DNA of 64,000 nucleotides from Cyanobium gracile PCC 6307 (GCF_000316515.1 NC_019675.1:1-64000); one strand, 5' to 3'. Positions 52,162-62,322 are shown, numbered from the stretch's first letter. Notes: a model not told the origin generated them from the letters alone. Numbers and translations: made by a program.

Positions 52162-53297
52162 GCAGCCCTGCCGATGCCGACGTGATCGTCGTCGGGGCCG
52201 GCCCCGCCGGCGGCGCGGCGGCGTTCCATCTGGCCCACCGGGGCTGGCGGGTCATCCTGCTGGAGGCCCAGCAGCAGGGGCGCTCCAAGCCCTGCGGCGG
52301 CGGCATGGCGGCCTCGGTGCAGCGCTGGTTCCCCTTCGATCTGGCCCCCGCCGTCGACCAGGTGATCCGCCGGGTGCGGTTCACCTGGTGCCTGGAGGAT
52401 CCGGTGACGGCCGAGCTGCCCGGGGAAGCCCCGTTCTGGATCGTGCGCCGCAGCGTCCTTGATGCCTTCCTCGGGCAGCAGGTGGTCGAGGCCGGTGGTG
52501 ACCTGCGCCATGGCTGCCGCGCCGAGCGGATCGAGCGCCGTGACGACGGCCTCTGGGAGGTCGCCGGTCCGGGGGATCTGCGGCTGCGGTCCCGGGCCGT
52601 CGTGATCGCCGACGGCTCCGGTTCCCGCTTCGCGGCGCCCCTGGGCCTGGGGCCGTCCCGGCCCCGTTTCGCGGCCACCGTGTCGGTGGAGGTGGCGGCG
52701 GATCCCGACCCCGCCGACATGGCCCGCTTCGAGTTCGGCCTGGTGCACCACGGCTTCTGCTGGGTGTTTCCCCGCCGGGGCGGCTACAGCATCGGGGTGG
52801 GCACCTTCGTCGGCCAGCAGGAGGCCGACAGCGGGGCGGTGCTTTCCGCCCTGCTGCCCAGCCTGGGACTGCCGGAGTCGGCAGGGGAGCGCCGCCACGG
52901 CCAGCTGCGCCTCTGGAACGGCCACCACCCCCTCCATGGCCCGGGCCTGGTGGCGGTCGGTGATGCCGCCTCCCTCTGTGATCCGTTCCTGGCCGAGGGC
53001 CTGCGTCCGTCCCTGCTGAGCGGCTGCGAAGCGGCCGCGGCCCTCGACCGCTGGCTCGACGGCGACGCCCCCGCCCTGGAGCACTACAGCCTGCGCATGC
53101 GCGAGGCCTGGGGCGATTCGATGGCCTGGGGCAAGCGCATCGCCCAGGTCTTCTACCGGGTGCCGCGGGTGGGCTACCAGCTCGGCATCAAGCGGCCCAC
53201 CGCGCCCCAACGCATCGCCCAGATCCTCTCGGGGGAGATGGGCTACGGCGAGATCGCCCAGCGGGTCATCCGCCGGCTGCTGTTCCAGCGGGGTTGA
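52158..53297 (+). CDS. FAD-dependent geranylgeranyl-reductase-like oxidoreductase
   Basis: A 379-residue flavoprotein of the geranylgeranyl reductase/ChlP-like family. FAD motif [22 protein letters not shown] at about 9-30, [10 protein letters not shown], and [19 protein letters not shown] near 270 are typical of the subgroup acting on isoprenoid chains. It is not ChlP itself by my reading; ChlP is longer and has different flanks. It could reduce geranylgeranyl groups of chlorophyll, tocopherol or lipids, or be a related monooxygenase. GTG start at 52158 couples it to frr. Confidence 0.85.
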   Translation: MSSPADADVIVVGAGPAGGAAAFHLAHRGWRVILLEAQQQGRSKPCGGGMAASVQRWFPFDLAPAVDQVIRRVRFTWCLEDPVTAELPGEAPFWIVRRSVLDAFLGQQVVEAGGDLRHGCRAERIERRDDGLWEVAGPGDLRLRSRAVVIADGSGSRFAAPLGLGPSRPRFAATVSVEVAADPDPADMARFEFGLVHHGFCWVFPRRGGYSIGVGTFVGQQEADSGAVLSALLPSLGLPESAGERRHGQLRLWNGHHPLHGPGLVAVGDAASLCDPFLAEGLRPSLLSGCEAAAALDRWLDGDAPALEHYSLRMREAWGDSMAWGKRIAQVFYRVPRVGYQLGIKRPTAPQRIAQILSGEMGYGEIAQRVIRRLLFQRG

Positions 53298-53302
53298 GGG
53301 AC

Positions 53303-53329
53303 CGGCCCGCTTTGCAAGGTCCCGGGCCG
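53303..53329. terminator. Possible bidirectional terminator
   Basis: A 7-base inverted repeat, CGGCCCG (53303-53309) and CGGGCCG (53323-53329), with a 13-base loop lies in the 34-base gap between two converging genes. No T-run is present. The stem is GC-only and likely to fold. Confidence 0.4.
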
Positions 53330-53331
53330 CC

Positions 53332-53721
53332 TCAGGAGCGGCTGGCGCCCTTGAGGTCCCGCAGGCGCTGGTCGATGGAGCCCAGCAGCTCAATGGCGAA
53401 CATGGGCGCCTCCTGGACGGCGAACAGGAACTTCTCGCGGTTCATCACCAGCAGCCGGCAGGGGGTGAGGGCCGTGGCATGGCCATAGCGGCGGTGGTCC
53501 TGGGTGACCAGGGCCCCGGCCCCGAAAACGTCGCCGGCCTGGATGTCCTCGTGGCCGGCATCGGCGTTCCAGCTCAGCCGCACCGTCCCCTCCAGCAGGC
53601 CGAACATGCAGTCGCCGGGCTCCCCGGCCCGGAAGATCACGGAACCGGCCTCGACGTCCCGTACCTCACCCTTGTCGGCGAGGGCGCGCATGGTGTCGAG
53701 GGCGTGGACGGTGTGGGCCAT
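53332..53721 (-). CDS. Cyclic-nucleotide-binding domain protein (Crp-like, no HTH)
   Basis: About 129 residues forming only the cNMP-binding beta-roll: AGSVIFRAGEPGDCMFGLLEGTVRLSW, then IQAGDVFGAGALV and HATALTPCRLLVMNREKFLF. There is no DNA-binding helix-turn-helix, so it is not a transcription factor by itself; it may bind a nucleotide and act through protein contacts. The phosphate-binding arginine of a typical cNMP site is not clear (AGALVTQDHRR region). ATG at 53721 chosen; an in-frame ATG at 53745 also exists. Confidence 0.85.
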   Translation of the reverse strand: MAHTVHALDTMRALADKGEVRDVEAGSVIFRAGEPGDCMFGLLEGTVRLSWNADAGHEDIQAGDVFGAGALVTQDHRRYGHATALTPCRLLVMNREKFLFAVQEAPMFAIELLGSIDQRLRDLKGASRS

Positions 53722-53804
53722 GCGCGAACAGGGGAGGAGGAACATCCTTACCCATCAAGGTGAACAACCGATCAAGGCCGGGGCGGCGGCGGGCGGCCCG
53801 GGTT

Positions 53805-54974
53805 TCAGCGGCTGATCGCCAGCGGCGCTCCCAGGCCGCCGCGCACATCCTCGGGGGCGAGACGGCCGTCGTTGTCGGTGTCGAGGGCATCGAAGACGGC
53901 ATCGCTGCCGAGCCATTCCTCCCGGGTGATGCAGCCGTCGCCGTCGAGATCGTTGAGCAGGAAGATCTCGTGCACCGCATGGGTGAAGGCGGCACCGCCC
54001 TCGATCACGGCCAGGCGATGGGCCAGCTGGCCTTCGAGGGTCTCGATCGCCTTGGAGAAGCCCCGGATGCCCTCATCGAGTTTCTCGCTGGCCATGGCAT
54101 CGGCCGCCATCATCGTGCGGAAGGTGGCTTCGTCGATGTGGATCCGCTCTTCGCTGGTGCCCGGATGGGCGGCATCGAGGCGGCGTTCCAGCAGAGCTTC
54201 ACTCTGGCGCAGCTGGTCCATCAGGGCCGGGGAGATGGTCAGCAGGTCGCAGCCCGCCAGTTCGACGATCTCGTCGATGTTGCGGAAGCTGGCCCCCATC
54301 ACCTCGGTGCCGTAGCCGTGGGTCTTGAAGTAGTTGAAGATCCGCGTCACCGAGAGCACGCCGGGATCCTCCGCCCCGGGATAGCTGTCGCGGCCGGTGG
54401 ATTTCTTGTACCAGTCGAGGATGCGCCCCACGAACGGCGAGATCAGGGTGATGCCCGCCTCGGCGCAGGCCACGGCCTGGGCGAAGCCGAACAGCAGGGT
54501 GAGGTTGCAGTGGATGCCCTCACGCTCGAGCACCTCCGCCGCCTTGATCCCCTCCCAGGTGGAGGCGATCTTGATCAGCACGCGGTCGGTGCCGATGCCC
54601 GCCTGGGCGTAGAGGCCGATCAGCTTGCGGGCCTTGGTGATCGTGGCCTCGGTGTCGTAGCTGAGGCGTGCATCCACCTCGGTGGAGACCCGCCCCGGCA
54701 CGATCCTGAGGATTTCCTTGCCGAAGGTGACGCTGATCTCGTCAATGGCCTCGCGCACCACGTCCTCGGCGGGGGCCTCGGCACCGATCACCTCCCGGGA
54801 TTCGCGCAGGGAGCGGTCGATCAGCTCCTGGTAGGTGGGGATCTGGGCGGCGGCCAGGATCAGGGAGGGATTGGTGGTGGCATCCCGCGGCGTGAACTGG
54901 CGGATCGCGTCGATGTCGCCGGTGTCGGCCACGACCACGGTCATGGCGGCCAGTTGTTCGAGGAGGTTGGCCAT
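53805..54974 (-). CDS. tal: Transaldolase with C-terminal EF-hands
   Basis: Transaldolase of the pentose phosphate pathway (Schiff-base lysine in [15 protein letters not shown]), 389 residues. The N-terminal 330 residues are a normal TalB barrel with [10 protein letters not shown] and [15 protein letters not shown]. Residues about 345-385 add a pair of EF-hand loops ([13 protein letters not shown] and [13 protein letters not shown]) with intact Asp/Asn/Gly ligand positions, so calcium binding is likely. This EF-hand extension is known in some cyanobacterial transaldolases. The ATG at 54974 gives [20 protein letters not shown]. Confidence 0.94.
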   Translation of the reverse strand: MANLLEQLAAMTVVVADTGDIDAIRQFTPRDATTNPSLILAAAQIPTYQELIDRSLRESREVIGAEAPAEDVVREAIDEISVTFGKEILRIVPGRVSTEVDARLSYDTEATITKARKLIGLYAQAGIGTDRVLIKIASTWEGIKAAEVLEREGIHCNLTLLFGFAQAVACAEAGITLISPFVGRILDWYKKSTGRDSYPGAEDPGVLSVTRIFNYFKTHGYGTEVMGASFRNIDEIVELAGCDLLTISPALMDQLRQSEALLERRLDAAHPGTSEERIHIDEATFRTMMAADAMASEKLDEGIRGFSKAIETLEGQLAHRLAVIEGGAAFTHAVHEIFLLNDLDGDGCITREEWLGSDAVFDALDTDNDGRLAPEDVRGGLGAPLAISR

Positions 54975-55071
54975 CGTGGAACGGTGTCGGGCGCGATGTC
55001 TGCTGGCTCCGACGCTAGCCATGCCCCCCCGCGGCGATGCACGGGGGTTGTGGGAATGAGGACAGGGCGGC

Positions 55072-56919
55072 TCAGGAGCGGCTGGCCTTGGCGGTGATGC
55101 GGGCGGTGGGCTGGCTGGGGGGCACCTTCTCGATCACCAGCAGGGCCTCGGCGATCTGCCGGGCCACCGGCAGGGCCACGGTGGAGCCGTAGGCATTGCC
55201 CCCCTGGGGCTCGTCCACCACCACCAGCACCACGTAGCTGGGATCCCCCGCCGGCAGGATCGCCACGAAGCTGCAGATCCGGGCTCCGGGGATGTACACC
55301 CCGTTGCGGGCCTTCTGGGCCGTGCCCGTCTTGCCGGCGATCCGGTAGCCGGGAATCTTCATCCCCTTGCCGTTCTCCACCACCGATTCCATCCACTTGA
55401 CCACGGTGCGGGTGACGGCCGGATCCAGCAGCTGGACGCCCGTGGGGGCGGTGGCGCTGGCCAGGGCATCGCCGGAGCGCAGGCCACGGGTGATGTGGGG
55501 GCTCACCAGCCGGCCGCCATTGGCGAGCATCCCGTGCAGCTGCAGCAGCTTGAGGGGGGTCAGGGAGAAGCCCTGGCCGAAGGCGGCGACCGCCGGCTCG
55601 ATCGGCGCCGAGGTGAACTCGCTGCGGCTCTTCAGCTGGCCGGCCACGGCCCCGGGCAGGTCGGTGTCCGGCATCTCGTCGATGCCGAAGGCCCGCAGCC
55701 AGTGCCAGAAGCGGTCGCGCTTCACCTGCTCCATGGCCTTCACCATCGCCACGTTGCTGGACACCTGCAGCACCGTGGGAAAGTCGATCACGCCGTTGGC
55801 GCGGCGGTCGTGGTTGAAGATCGGCCAGCCACCGATCGTCAGCTGGCCCACGTCGTTGACCCTGTCGCTGGGGCGGATCGCCTTCTCCTGCAGGGCCAGG
55901 GCCAGGTTGATGGGCTTGAAGGTGGAACCCGGCTCGTAGAGATCCTGCACCGACCATTCCCGGAAGAGGGCGGGGCTGTAGCTCCAGAAACGGTTGGGGT
56001 CGTAAGTGGGGGTGGAGGCCAGGGCCAGGATTTCGCCGTTGCGGGCATTCATCACCAGGGCCGCTCCCTGCCTGGCCCGCCACTGCTTCACCTGCTTGGT
56101 CAGGGCCTGCTGGGCCACCTGCTGCAGACGGGCATCGAGGGTGAGCTGCAGCCGCAGGTCGTCGCCGTAGAGCGCCCCGGCCTGGAGGCCGTCGGGCAGG
56201 GGGGTGCCGTCGGCGCCGCGGCGCATGCTCAGGGTCACCTCCTGGCGGCGCAGGTCCCGGTCGCGGCTCTGCTCCAGGCCCGCCTGGGCCACCCTCTCCA
56301 GGTTGAGGAAGCCCACCACGTTGGCGAACAGGGACCCCTGGGGGTAGACGCGCTGGGGGTAGGCCTCCAGGTCGAGGCCGCTGATGCCCAGCTCCCTGAC
56401 CCGGTTCGCCGTTTCCGGATCCAGGCCGGTGGCGAGCTTGACGCCGCTGCGGCGGCTGCCGATGGTCTCCAGCAGGTCGGCCGGCGGCTGGGCCAGCACC
56501 TTGGACAGCTCCCTGACCACGTCGGCGGGGGGACGGATCTGCTGGGGCTCGTCCCCAGGAAGGTTGAAGTAGCGCGGGTGGGCCCAGAGGGTGAAGCGCT
56601 CCTCATCGAGGGCCACCAGCCGGCCCATCCGGTCGACGATGGTGCGCCGCTTGCCGATGGGCGTGACCGCATGGGTCTGGATGGCCCTGGCCCGGGCCTG
56701 GAGCTCAGGGGATTTCACCACCTGCAGCCAGGCCAGCCGTCCCGCCAGCCCGACCAGGGCCGCGCACAGCAGCACATAGACCGTGAGCATGCGGCCGGTG
56801 GGGATCGGCTGGATCTCCACCACCCGACGGGTGGCCGCTCCCCTGGGGCGGCGTCCACCCCCGGTGGCCGTCACCGGGGAGCGGCCCTCGCCGGGCCCGG
56901 AACGGGAGGCGGGGGGCAT
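55072..56919 (-). CDS. ftsI: Septal peptidoglycan transpeptidase FtsI (PBP3-like)
   Basis: A 615-residue class B penicillin-binding protein for division-septum cross-linking. A basic, Pro/Gly-rich N-terminus precedes one membrane span ([25 protein letters not shown]), then a dimerisation domain and the transpeptidase with [16 protein letters not shown] (SxxK), SSNVAMV (SxN) and AGKTGTAQ (KTG). Its start overlaps the upstream gene by one base (TGATG). No PASTA domain is present. Confidence 0.96.
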   Translation of the reverse strand: MPPASRSGPGEGRSPVTATGGGRRPRGAATRRVVEIQPIPTGRMLTVYVLLCAALVGLAGRLAWLQVVKSPELQARARAIQTHAVTPIGKRRTIVDRMGRLVALDEERFTLWAHPRYFNLPGDEPQQIRPPADVVRELSKVLAQPPADLLETIGSRRSGVKLATGLDPETANRVRELGISGLDLEAYPQRVYPQGSLFANVVGFLNLERVAQAGLEQSRDRDLRRQEVTLSMRRGADGTPLPDGLQAGALYGDDLRLQLTLDARLQQVAQQALTKQVKQWRARQGAALVMNARNGEILALASTPTYDPNRFWSYSPALFREWSVQDLYEPGSTFKPINLALALQEKAIRPSDRVNDVGQLTIGGWPIFNHDRRANGVIDFPTVLQVSSNVAMVKAMEQVKRDRFWHWLRAFGIDEMPDTDLPGAVAGQLKSRSEFTSAPIEPAVAAFGQGFSLTPLKLLQLHGMLANGGRLVSPHITRGLRSGDALASATAPTGVQLLDPAVTRTVVKWMESVVENGKGMKIPGYRIAGKTGTAQKARNGVYIPGARICSFVAILPAGDPSYVVLVVVDEPQGGNAYGSTVALPVARQIAEALLVIEKVPPSQPTARITAKASRS

Positions 56920-57422
56920 CAGTAGCCGGCCGGGATGGCCCGCAACTGGAAGCCGGCGAGCAGCGGCAGGGGGGCGCGGGAGCGGCTGCTGCGGGGTTCA
57001 GGCAGATGGATGAGCTTGGCGCTGCTGGTGGGCTCCAGCAGGCCGGGACGCCGCACCAGGCTGAGGTGATGCTGCTCAAGCAGGGCGGACGACTCCTGCA
57101 TGCGGTGCTCCAGGGTCTTGGAGGCCTCCAGCTTGGCGAAACTGTGCGCCCACTGGTTCTGCCAGTGCAGGGTGAGGGCGCTCAGGCCGAGCATGGACAA
57201 CCCCAGCCCCACCAGGGCGCCGCTGCTGATCCGATGCAGGCCGGCCAGCCAGGGGGCCTGGCGTTCGATCCGGCGCGCCGAGAGCGACCCCTCGATCAGC
57301 TGCAGGGGCCTCTGCAGGGCCCTCGGTTTCGGCAGCGGAGTCTGGCTGCGTGGGGCGGGGGAGGCGGCCAAGGGACCTGGTAGGCACTGCGCAAGTGAAC
57401 CACCCATCGGGGACCGCAGCAA
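56919..57422 (-). CDS. FtsL-like bitopic protein upstream of ftsI
   Basis: A 167-residue protein, with MGGSLAQCLPG at 57407 as an alternative start. It has a polar N-terminus, one membrane helix (GALVGLGLSMLGLSALTLHW), then a coiled-coil helix (AKLEASKTLEHRMQESSALLEQHHLSL) and a tail. This topology and the one-base coupled overlap with ftsI match the position and shape of FtsL, which is poorly conserved in sequence. The identification is from synteny and topology only; no direct homology is claimed. Confidence 0.65.
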   Translation of the reverse strand: MLRSPMGGSLAQCLPGPLAASPAPRSQTPLPKPRALQRPLQLIEGSLSARRIERQAPWLAGLHRISSGALVGLGLSMLGLSALTLHWQNQWAHSFAKLEASKTLEHRMQESSALLEQHHLSLVRRPGLLEPTSSAKLIHLPEPRSSRSRAPLPLLAGFQLRAIPAGY

Positions 57423-57428
57423 GCGCTG

Positions 57429-58901
57429 TCAGTCGGCGAGAAAGAGGAGATTCATGAAGGTCATCCCGTTCCAGAGGGCGTGCATCAGCACGGCGCTTCC
57501 CAGCCGGCCGCTGCGCCAGCGCAGCCAGCCGAGGCCCAGGCCGAGCACGAACAGCGGGGCCAGTTCCGCCAGGCTCAGGTGGGCGATCGCGAACACGGAG
57601 GCACTCAGCACCACAGCGCCGGCTCCGCCGAGCCTCTGGCCCGCCACCGGCAGCAGCACGCCCCGGAACAGGACCTCCTCGAACAGGGGCGCCACCACCA
57701 GGGCGGTGACGGCGAAACAGCCCAGTGCCAGCGGGTCGGCGCTGGTCAGCACCAGGTCGAGCAGGGGATTGCTGCCCCCTGGGTCGGCCCAGATCCGGTC
57801 GATCGCCCAGCTCGAGGCCGTCACCACCGGCAGCACCATCAACAGGCTGGCCAGCGCACCGCCGAGGGCCGAGCGGGCCGGCCGCCACCGCCACTGCAGC
57901 CAGCCCCCCGCCGGAGGGGTCCCCCGGCGCGGCAGCATCAGGGCCAGCAGCAGCAGCGGGGCGGCCATCAGGGCCGCATAGAGCACCAGCACTTCGATGC
58001 CCTGGCCAAGGGCCCTCGGGGTCTCCAGCCGCTGCAGGGCGATCTGCAGCGGCGGCTGCACCACCATCGGCACGACGACTTCGCCGAGCACCACGAAGCC
58101 GCCGGCGATCAGCAGGGTGACATCGACGGGGCTCAGGGGTGGGCCCACCAGCGGCGGCGCGGCGGCCAGCCGGCCGCGCCAGGCCAGCCAGCCCTGACGG
58201 AGCAGCAGGGCGGCCCCCACCAGCAGAAACAGGGCCGGCAGGGTTGTCACCGCCAGGAGCATGAGCAGCAGCCGCAGGGACCGCTCCTCCGCCGGGCAGG
58301 CGCCCGGGTCCCCCGGCAGCTGTTCGCAGACCAGCTGCTGCACCATCAGCGGCGCCGACCAGGGGGCGAGCAGTTGCCGGCGTTGCTCCGCCGTCACGGG
58401 CTGTCCATCGAGCAGTGCCTGGATCAGGGGACGCCGCACGGCGTCCACCTGGGTCGCCAGCTGCCCCAGCTCCGTGGCGTCGTCCAGTGCGGCCGCGCTC
58501 CCGGCGTCGCGCTCCAGCAGGACGCTCTCGAGGCGGCGCAGGGCCAGCGGTGGCTCCTCGGCGGCCTCCATCTGGCGCCGCAGCTCATCACCCAGCTCCC
58601 GCCGCGGATCCTCCCCGGTGAGCACGGGCCGCAGCCCCTCCGGAACGGCCTCGGCCGCCAGGGCGGTCAACTCGAGCTGCCGCAGGCTGAGGGAATCGAC
58701 CACCGACGGGCGCTCGAGGCTGTCGATCAGCCCGCCCACCCAGAGCAGGCCGCACAGCGCCAGGCTGAGCAGGGCCAGCAGGCTCTTCCAGCCCGGTGGG
58801 GAGGCGGGCGGTCCGGATCGGGAAGGGGTTCCGTTCAACCGGACCACCTCGGCGGCGATGGGTGCTGATTCTCCCCTGCGCCCGTCCACGGCCCGTCCCA
58901 T
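57429..58901 (-). CDS. CPBP-family intramembrane metalloprotease
   Basis: A roughly 490-residue membrane protein of the CAAX protease/bacteriocin-processing (ABI) family. After a long periplasmic or lumenal N-terminal part with one span (about 35-55), the C-terminal half has several helices with the family's glutamate and histidine motifs: LFEEVLFRGVLLP (EExxxR), FAIAHLSLAELAPLF (FxxxH) and MHALWNGMTFMN (HxxxN). The target is unknown. Start uncertain; the ATG at 58901 is chosen. It diverges from the histidine phosphatase gene with 29 bases between starts. Confidence 0.86.
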   Translation of the reverse strand: MGRAVDGRRGESAPIAAEVVRLNGTPSRSGPPASPPGWKSLLALLSLALCGLLWVGGLIDSLERPSVVDSLSLRQLELTALAAEAVPEGLRPVLTGEDPRRELGDELRRQMEAAEEPPLALRRLESVLLERDAGSAAALDDATELGQLATQVDAVRRPLIQALLDGQPVTAEQRRQLLAPWSAPLMVQQLVCEQLPGDPGACPAEERSLRLLLMLLAVTTLPALFLLVGAALLLRQGWLAWRGRLAAAPPLVGPPLSPVDVTLLIAGGFVVLGEVVVPMVVQPPLQIALQRLETPRALGQGIEVLVLYAALMAAPLLLLALMLPRRGTPPAGGWLQWRWRPARSALGGALASLLMVLPVVTASSWAIDRIWADPGGSNPLLDLVLTSADPLALGCFAVTALVVAPLFEEVLFRGVLLPVAGQRLGGAGAVVLSASVFAIAHLSLAELAPLFVLGLGLGWLRWRSGRLGSAVLMHALWNGMTFMNLLFLAD

Positions 58902-58930
58902 ACGATGGCCGGGCCTGCGCCACAAGCACC

Positions 58931-60256
58931 TTGCCCCTTCGCATCGTGCTGGTCCGCCATGGGCTGAGCAGCTTCAACCTGGAGCACCGCATCCAGGGCC
59001 GTGACGACCTCTCCAACCTCACCGAGGAGGGGCAGCGCCAGGCCCGTCGCACCGGGGAGGCCCTGGCTGAGCTGGCGTTCACCGCCATCTACAGCTCGCC
59101 GCTGCAGCGGGCCAGCGCCACCGCGGTCGCGCTGCTGGCCAGCCACGGCTCGCCGCTGGCGCCCGTGTTCGACGACGATCTGCTGGAGATCGATCTGGCG
59201 CCCTGGAGCGGCTTGCTGCGCAGCGAGGTGCGGGCCGTCGATCCGGAGCAGGAGCGCCGCTGGCGTGAGGCCCCAGAGACCATGGAGCTGCGCCGGGCCG
59301 ACGGCTCCACCTACTACCCGGTGCCCGAGCTGCTGGAGCAGGCGGGCCGTTTCGCCGATCGGTTGCTGGCCCGCCACGGCGACGACGACACCGTGCTGGT
59401 GGTGGCCCACAACGCCATCCTGCGCTGCCTGGTGCTGCACCTGCTGGGGCTGCCGGCGGGCGGCTTCCTGCGCCTCAGGCTCGACAACGCCTCCATCTCG
59501 GTGCTCAACCTGGTCCGCGGCGAGGGCGGGCGGCCCTCGGTGCAGCTCGAATCCCTCAACGGCACCGCCCACCTGGGCACGGCCCTGCCCCCGGCCGGAC
59601 CGGGGTGTCGGTTGCTGCTGGTGCGCCATGGCGAGACCGACTGGAACCGGGAGGGCCGTTTCCAGGGCCAGATCGACATTCCCCTCAATGCCCACGGCCT
59701 GGCGCAGGCGGAGGCGGCGCGGGCCTTCCTGGCCCCGATCCCGCTGCAGCGCGCCTATAGCAGCGACATGGCCCGCCCCCTGCGCACCGCCGAGGTGATC
59801 CTGGGCTCCCATCCCGGGGTGCCGCTCACCACTGCCCGGGGCCTGCGGGAGATCGGCCATGGCCTCTGGGAGGGCCGGCTGGAGAGCGAGATCGCCGCCG
59901 GCTGGCCCGACCTGCTCGCCGCCTGGAAGCGCACCCCCGAGACCGTGCAGATGCCGCAAGGGGAGACCATCGGTGGGGTGTGGGACCGGTCGCTGGAGGC
60001 CTGGAACCGGATCGCCGCCTGTCTGGATCCCCAGGAGACGGCCCTGGTGGTTGCCCATGATGCGGTCAACAAGACCATCCTCTGTGCCCTGCTCGGCCTC
60101 ACCCCCGCCGACATCTGGGCCATCAAGCAGGGCAACGGGGGGGTGACCGTGATCGACTATCCCCGGGGGGCGACGGCGCCGCCGGTGGTCAGTGCCCTCA
60201 ACCTCACCGCCCATCTGGGGGGCGTGATCGACCGCACGGCCGCCGGCGCCCTCTAG
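58931..60256 (+). CDS. Two-domain histidine phosphatase family protein
   Basis: About 441 residues with two complete histidine-phosphatase (PGM-like) domains in tandem. The first catalytic motif is IVLVRHGLSSFN, the second LLLVRHGETDWN; each has its acid and second His segments (VVAHNAILRCLVL; VVAHDAVNKTILC). The double arrangement occurs in cyanobacteria; substrate is unknown (phosphoserine, phosphoglycerate or alpha-ribazole phosphate are possibilities). No ATG is in frame near the start; the TTG at 58931 gives LPLRIVLVRHG. Confidence 0.88.
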   Translation: MPLRIVLVRHGLSSFNLEHRIQGRDDLSNLTEEGQRQARRTGEALAELAFTAIYSSPLQRASATAVALLASHGSPLAPVFDDDLLEIDLAPWSGLLRSEVRAVDPEQERRWREAPETMELRRADGSTYYPVPELLEQAGRFADRLLARHGDDDTVLVVAHNAILRCLVLHLLGLPAGGFLRLRLDNASISVLNLVRGEGGRPSVQLESLNGTAHLGTALPPAGPGCRLLLVRHGETDWNREGRFQGQIDIPLNAHGLAQAEAARAFLAPIPLQRAYSSDMARPLRTAEVILGSHPGVPLTTARGLREIGHGLWEGRLESEIAAGWPDLLAAWKRTPETVQMPQGETIGGVWDRSLEAWNRIAACLDPQETALVVAHDAVNKTILCALLGLTPADIWAIKQGNGGVTVIDYPRGATAPPVVSALNLTAHLGGVIDRTAAGAL

Positions 60257-60283
60257 CCGGCCCATCCCACCGAGTCCCCTGCC

Positions 60284-61555
60284 ATGGTCCGTCAGCTGCT
60301 GATCCGCGGGGTGACTCTGCTGGAGGCCCCGGGGCGGCCGCCGCGACGGGCCGATGTGCTGCTGGAGGACGGGGTGCTGCGGGCGATCGATCCGGAGCCG
60401 GGCGGGGCCGGTGTCGCCCCGTTCGACGCCGACGGCTGCTGGCTGGCACCGGCCCTGGTGGATCCCCACAGCGTCTTGGAGGACCCCCTGCAGGGGCGGG
60501 CCGAAACCCTGGCCAGTCTCCGGGAGGCCGCCGCCTCGGGTGGGTATGGCACCGTGGGCCTGCTCCCGTGGGCCTCCAGCTGGCGCGATCGGCCCGAACG
60601 ACTGGCCTGGAGCTGGCCGGACCCGATGCGGCTGCTCACCTGGGGCAGCTTCAGCGTCGATGGCCTTGACCGCGACCTGGCCCCCCACGGCGACCAGCTG
60701 GCCGCCGGCGCCTGCGGCCTGGCGGCCGGGGCGGCCCTGCCGCCGCTCGATCTGCTGGAACGCGGCCTGCGGCTCGGGGAGATGGGGGACCGGCCGGTGC
60801 TGCTGCCGCCCCGGGACGGGGCCCTGGCCCGACGCGGGTTCGTGCGGGAGCGGGTGGAGGCCCTGCGGGCGGGCTGGCCCCTCGACCCCCCCGGCAGCGA
60901 GACCCTCCCCCTCGAGACCCTGCTCTCCCTGGCCGACGACCTGCCCGCAGCGAACCTGCGGCTGATGAATGTCTCCACCGCCGAAGCGGTGGCCCGGCTG
61001 CGGCGCCATGGCCAGGCGCCCATGGCCTCGGTGGGCTGGTGGCACCTTGTCGCCGACAGCGGCGGGCTCGATCCAGCCGACGAGGGCTGGCTGGTGGAGC
61101 CGTCCCTGGGGGGGCCGGCCGACCGGCGCGCCCTGATCGACGGCCTGGCCGACGGGGTCATCAGCGCCGTCGCGGTGCACCACATCGCCCTGGATGCGGA
61201 GGAGGAGCTGCTGCCCCTCGACCAGCGCCGCCCCGGCGTGGCGGGTCACGGCCTGGTGCTGCCGCTGCTGTGGGAGGAACTGGTGGGACGCCGGACCTGG
61301 AGGCCGGAGCAGCTCTGGCAGGCGCTCTGCTGGGGCCCCGCCCGCTTCCTGGGCCTGCCGGAGCCGGTCCTGGAGGCCGGCACGGCGCAGTGGCTGCTGT
61401 TCGATCCCCGCCGCTCCTGGCGCTGGGAGGACGTCCCCGATGGCTCCCTGGCAGCCAACCGGCCCTGCCGGGGGCGATCGCTGCAGGGTCGGGTGCTGGC
61501 CTGCGGGCTCAGCGATCCGGCGCGCTGGGCTCTGGCAGCGGACCGGCCGAGCTGA
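60284..61555 (+). CDS. Dihydroorotase-like protein, probably catalytically inactive
   Basis: A 423-residue amidohydrolase-fold protein similar to PyrC/PyrX. The usual metal motif HxH near residue 60 is reduced to DPHSVLEDP: only the first histidine remains. The later histidines and the bridging lysine are also not in place, and the final Asp of the catalytic pattern was not found. Such inactive dihydroorotase-like proteins support aspartate transcarbamoylase assembly in several bacteria. It follows the phosphatase by 27 bases and overlaps lepB by 47 bases at the 3' end. Confidence 0.82.
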   Translation: MVRQLLIRGVTLLEAPGRPPRRADVLLEDGVLRAIDPEPGGAGVAPFDADGCWLAPALVDPHSVLEDPLQGRAETLASLREAAASGGYGTVGLLPWASSWRDRPERLAWSWPDPMRLLTWGSFSVDGLDRDLAPHGDQLAAGACGLAAGAALPPLDLLERGLRLGEMGDRPVLLPPRDGALARRGFVRERVEALRAGWPLDPPGSETLPLETLLSLADDLPAANLRLMNVSTAEAVARLRRHGQAPMASVGWWHLVADSGGLDPADEGWLVEPSLGGPADRRALIDGLADGVISAVAVHHIALDAEEELLPLDQRRPGVAGHGLVLPLLWEELVGRRTWRPEQLWQALCWGPARFLGLPEPVLEAGTAQWLLFDPRRSWRWEDVPDGSLAANRPCRGRSLQGRVLACGLSDPARWALAADRPS

Positions 61556-62255
61556 ACGGGAAGAAACGCCAGAAGGCCCGGCCGATGAGCTCGCTCTCGG
61601 GCAGCAGCGGCCCGCCCGGCCAGAAGCGGGCATCCCAGCTGTTGGCCCGGTTGTCGCCCATCACCACCAGATGGCCCGGGGGCACCACCACGTCGATGGT
61701 GCGGCAGGGGCCGACCCCCTGACGATCGACCGGGCAGTAGTTCCTGACGTAGGGCTCGTCGAGGGGACGGCCGTTGATGCTGACCCGGCCCCGGGGGTCG
61801 GCCACCACCCGCTCGCCGGGCAGGCCGATCACCCGTTTGATGTAGGCATCGCAGGCCGGCTGCTGGATCCCCGGCAGGGAGCCGATCAGGGGCAGGTTGA
61901 CCAGCAGGCAGCGCAGCGCCCCCGGCTTGGTCGGGCCGGTGAGGATCGGATCGAAGTGGTACGGGGAGCGGAACACCACCACCTCGCCGCGCCGCGGGGG
62001 GCGCTGCCGGAAGGACAGCTTCTCCACCAGCAGCCGGTCCTGGAGCTGCAGGCCCGGCAGCATGGAGCCGGAGGGGATGTAGCGGGCCTCCAGCAGGAAC
62101 TGGCGGATGCCCAGGGCCACCGCCAGGGTGATGAGCACGCTGCGCCAGAAGGCCCAGGGGCTCTCCTCCCGCTCCTCCTGGTGACGCTGCGGCTCCGGGG
62201 TGGGCGTCGGCTCGTCGTGGGCGCCGGGGTCGGCCGGTGGATCCGAGGGGCTCAA
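61509..62255 (-). CDS. lepB: Signal peptidase I
   Basis: Cleaves signal peptides of exported proteins at the membrane. About 248 residues: a polar N-terminus, one membrane span (FWRSVLITLAVALGIRQFLL), then the serine nucleophile in ARYIPSGSMLPGL, the general-base lysine in DAYIKRVIGLPGE and the C-terminal GDNRANSWDARFW. No ATG fits; the TTG at 62255 gives MSPSDPPADPG. It diverges from the membrane gene at 62323 and its end overlaps the dihydroorotase-like gene. Confidence 0.93.
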   Translation of the reverse strand: MSPSDPPADPGAHDEPTPTPEPQRHQEEREESPWAFWRSVLITLAVALGIRQFLLEARYIPSGSMLPGLQLQDRLLVEKLSFRQRPPRRGEVVVFRSPYHFDPILTGPTKPGALRCLLVNLPLIGSLPGIQQPACDAYIKRVIGLPGERVVADPRGRVSINGRPLDEPYVRNYCPVDRQGVGPCRTIDVVVPPGHLVVMGDNRANSWDARFWPGGPLLPESELIGRAFWRFFPFSSAGPLPEPSAPDR

Positions 62256-62322
62256 GGGGTTCGTGCGGCAGGTTCCATGGTCGGGAGGCAGATTAGGCAC
62301 GCACCCGCCCGCCGCGTCCCCG

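Noticed and set aside
58835-61633. Open frame of 932 codons on the minus strand opposite the phosphatase and dihydroorotase-like genes
   Set aside because: Gln/Gly/Pro/His-rich shadow of two real plus-strand genes; no recognisable domain.
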